Source: Ktedonobacteraceae bacterium (lineage in GTDB: Bacteria > Chloroflexota > Ktedonobacteria > Ktedonobacterales > Ktedonobacteraceae). From it: 5,830 bases of DNA. The DNA lies in the NCBI GenBank assembly GCA_017354095.1, contig JAFMRP010000351.1, positions 1 through 5,830 on the forward strand. The letters run 5' to 3'. A program made the position numbers and the translations under genes. Within the stretch, counting starts at the first letter, position 1. Each line of letters opens with the position of its first letter. The notes beneath the pieces were generated by a model, which was not told the DNA's origin, did not search any database, and saw only the letters and a list, made by a program, of their open reading frames with translations. Of the stretch, positions 5,145 to 5,830 are shown piece after piece.

Positions 5145-5830
5145 CTAAAAACGTCCATTCCCTACGATCTGCGCTACGGGCGCAGCAACAAGCAAACATA
5201 CCGTAACGACGAGCAGCGGGACGTGCAGAAGTTGTGCAAAAGCGGCCAGGGGTGCCGGCGCGAGCAGCACCAGAAAGTACAGGCACTGCGCCAGCCCGGC
5301 ATACCTGCCCCACGACGTTGAGCCGAAGCGCACGGGACGGGCCAGCGCAAAATAGCTCAGCAGGGCCGCAACCAGCGGGACGACGAAGCGGAGCAGCATT
5401 ACCAATCCAACCCACAGTGGCAGCACGCCGTTCTGGAGCAGAATGATAGTGAGCGCCAGATACAGGCAGAAATCGGCCTCAGCATCGGCGATCTGCCCCA
5501 GCCTGCTCTGCGTCCCTGCGTATCGGGCGATCTGTCCATCGAGAATATCGGTCACAATGCCACACAGGAAGATCGCCAGCGCCAGCTCCGACGGCACGGC
5601 CAATCCGCCTACCAGCCTGCCCAGCAAATACGATGCGCCCAACCCACGCAGCCAGGTGAGCGTATTGGCGACTCCGACGACTGGCAGCAGTTTGCCGCTT
5701 TGCACTGACCGGTTGAGGCCGAGATGCCAGAACAGATCGCTCTGCTGCCACGCCACACAAAAAACAAATCCCGGAAGCAGGCGCAGGGCATCAGCTCCCC
5801 CCGCGAACAAACTATCACCCACCAGCGTTA
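5145..5830 (-). CDS. CDP-alcohol phosphatidyltransferase (5' end outside window)
   Basis: The frame on the minus strand is open to the right edge, so the start is not certain; GTG at 5822 is only the first possible start in view, giving 225 residues. Counting from it, residues 92-117 contain the full family signature DX2DGX2ARX8GX3DX3D: Asp92, Asp95, Gly96, Ala99, Arg100, Gly109, Asp113 and Asp117, which bind the metal ions and CDP. NTLTWLRG (53-60) is the usual start of the catalytic domain, and about six membrane segments follow (roughly 53-73, 78-95, 119-137, 139-160, 176-195, 197-217). These enzymes move a phosphatidyl group from a CDP-activated lipid to an alcohol, making phosphatidylglycerol phosphate, phosphatidylserine, phosphatidylinositol phosphate or ether-lipid equivalents; which alcohol is used cannot be read here. 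More than 50 residues precede the domain, longer than PgsA. It converges on the methyltransferase. Confidence 0.87.
   Translation of the reverse strand, partial: TLVGDSLFAGGADALRLLPGFVFCVAWQQSDLFWHLGLNRSVQSGKLLPVVGVANTLTWLRGLGASYLLGRLVGGLAVPSELALAIFLCGIVTDILDGQIARYAGTQSRLGQIADAEADFCLYLALTIILLQNGVLPLWVGLVMLLRFVVPLVAALLSYFALARPVRFGSTSWGRYAGLAQCLYFLVLLAPAPLAAFAQLLHVPLLVVTVCLLVAAPVAQIVGNGRF

Noticed and set aside
5169..5185. 6-bp hairpin CTGCGC/GCGCAG as a terminator for the convergent genes
   Set aside because: It is short, lies within the phosphatidyltransferase coding region, and has no T-tract immediately next to it on either strand.

Overview
The window looks like chromosomal DNA of a moderately GC-rich bacterium. 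My best guess is Chloroflexota, near Ktedonobacteria. That rests on family resemblance (a membrane-anchored sulfite-oxidase-fold protein, a bacterial Tes-like radical SAM protein, a GT87-like glycosyltransferase) and on a dispersed-type GC-rich hairpin between genes. No rRNA or marker gene supports it. I see no tRNA, rRNA, CRISPR array, transposase or phage gene. No stretch over 300 bases lacks a gene.

Layout. Positions 2-733 (+) hold the C-terminal part of a polytopic lipid-linked-sugar glycosyltransferase that begins outside the window. After 39 bases comes a membrane-anchored molybdopterin oxidoreductase of the sulfite oxidase fold (773-2389, +); its stop codon lies between the arms of a 10-bp hairpin that may end the transcript. 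The 253-base gap 2390-2642 holds that hairpin, a consensus -10 box inside a small dyad, a 13-base near-direct repeat and a GC-rich REP-like hairpin. Next is a cysteine-rich radical SAM protein of the Tes/MJ0619/TrsS type (2643-4196, +). A 140-base gap follows, with a possible 15-codon leader ORF and a perfect 12-base palindrome. Then comes a SAM-dependent methyltransferase of the DVU_1556/TrsM type (4337-5143, +). A CDP-alcohol phosphatidyltransferase (5145-5830, -) runs in from the right edge and converges on it, the two stop codons being one base apart.

How the genes may work together. The most interesting part is the radical SAM/methyltransferase pair. The radical SAM protein has 18 cysteines, including two consecutive CX3CX2C motifs, and the layout of archaeal tetraether lipid synthase (Tes). 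The methyltransferase has unusual conserved-looking cysteines. A phospholipid-headgroup or backbone enzyme and a lipid-linked-sugar glycosyltransferase nearby make a membrane-lipid role plausible, but this is inference from context. The alternative is the poorly characterised TrsS/TrsM radical-SAM/methyltransferase pairing, whose substrate I do not know. The molybdoenzyme appears to be a separate, upstream function.
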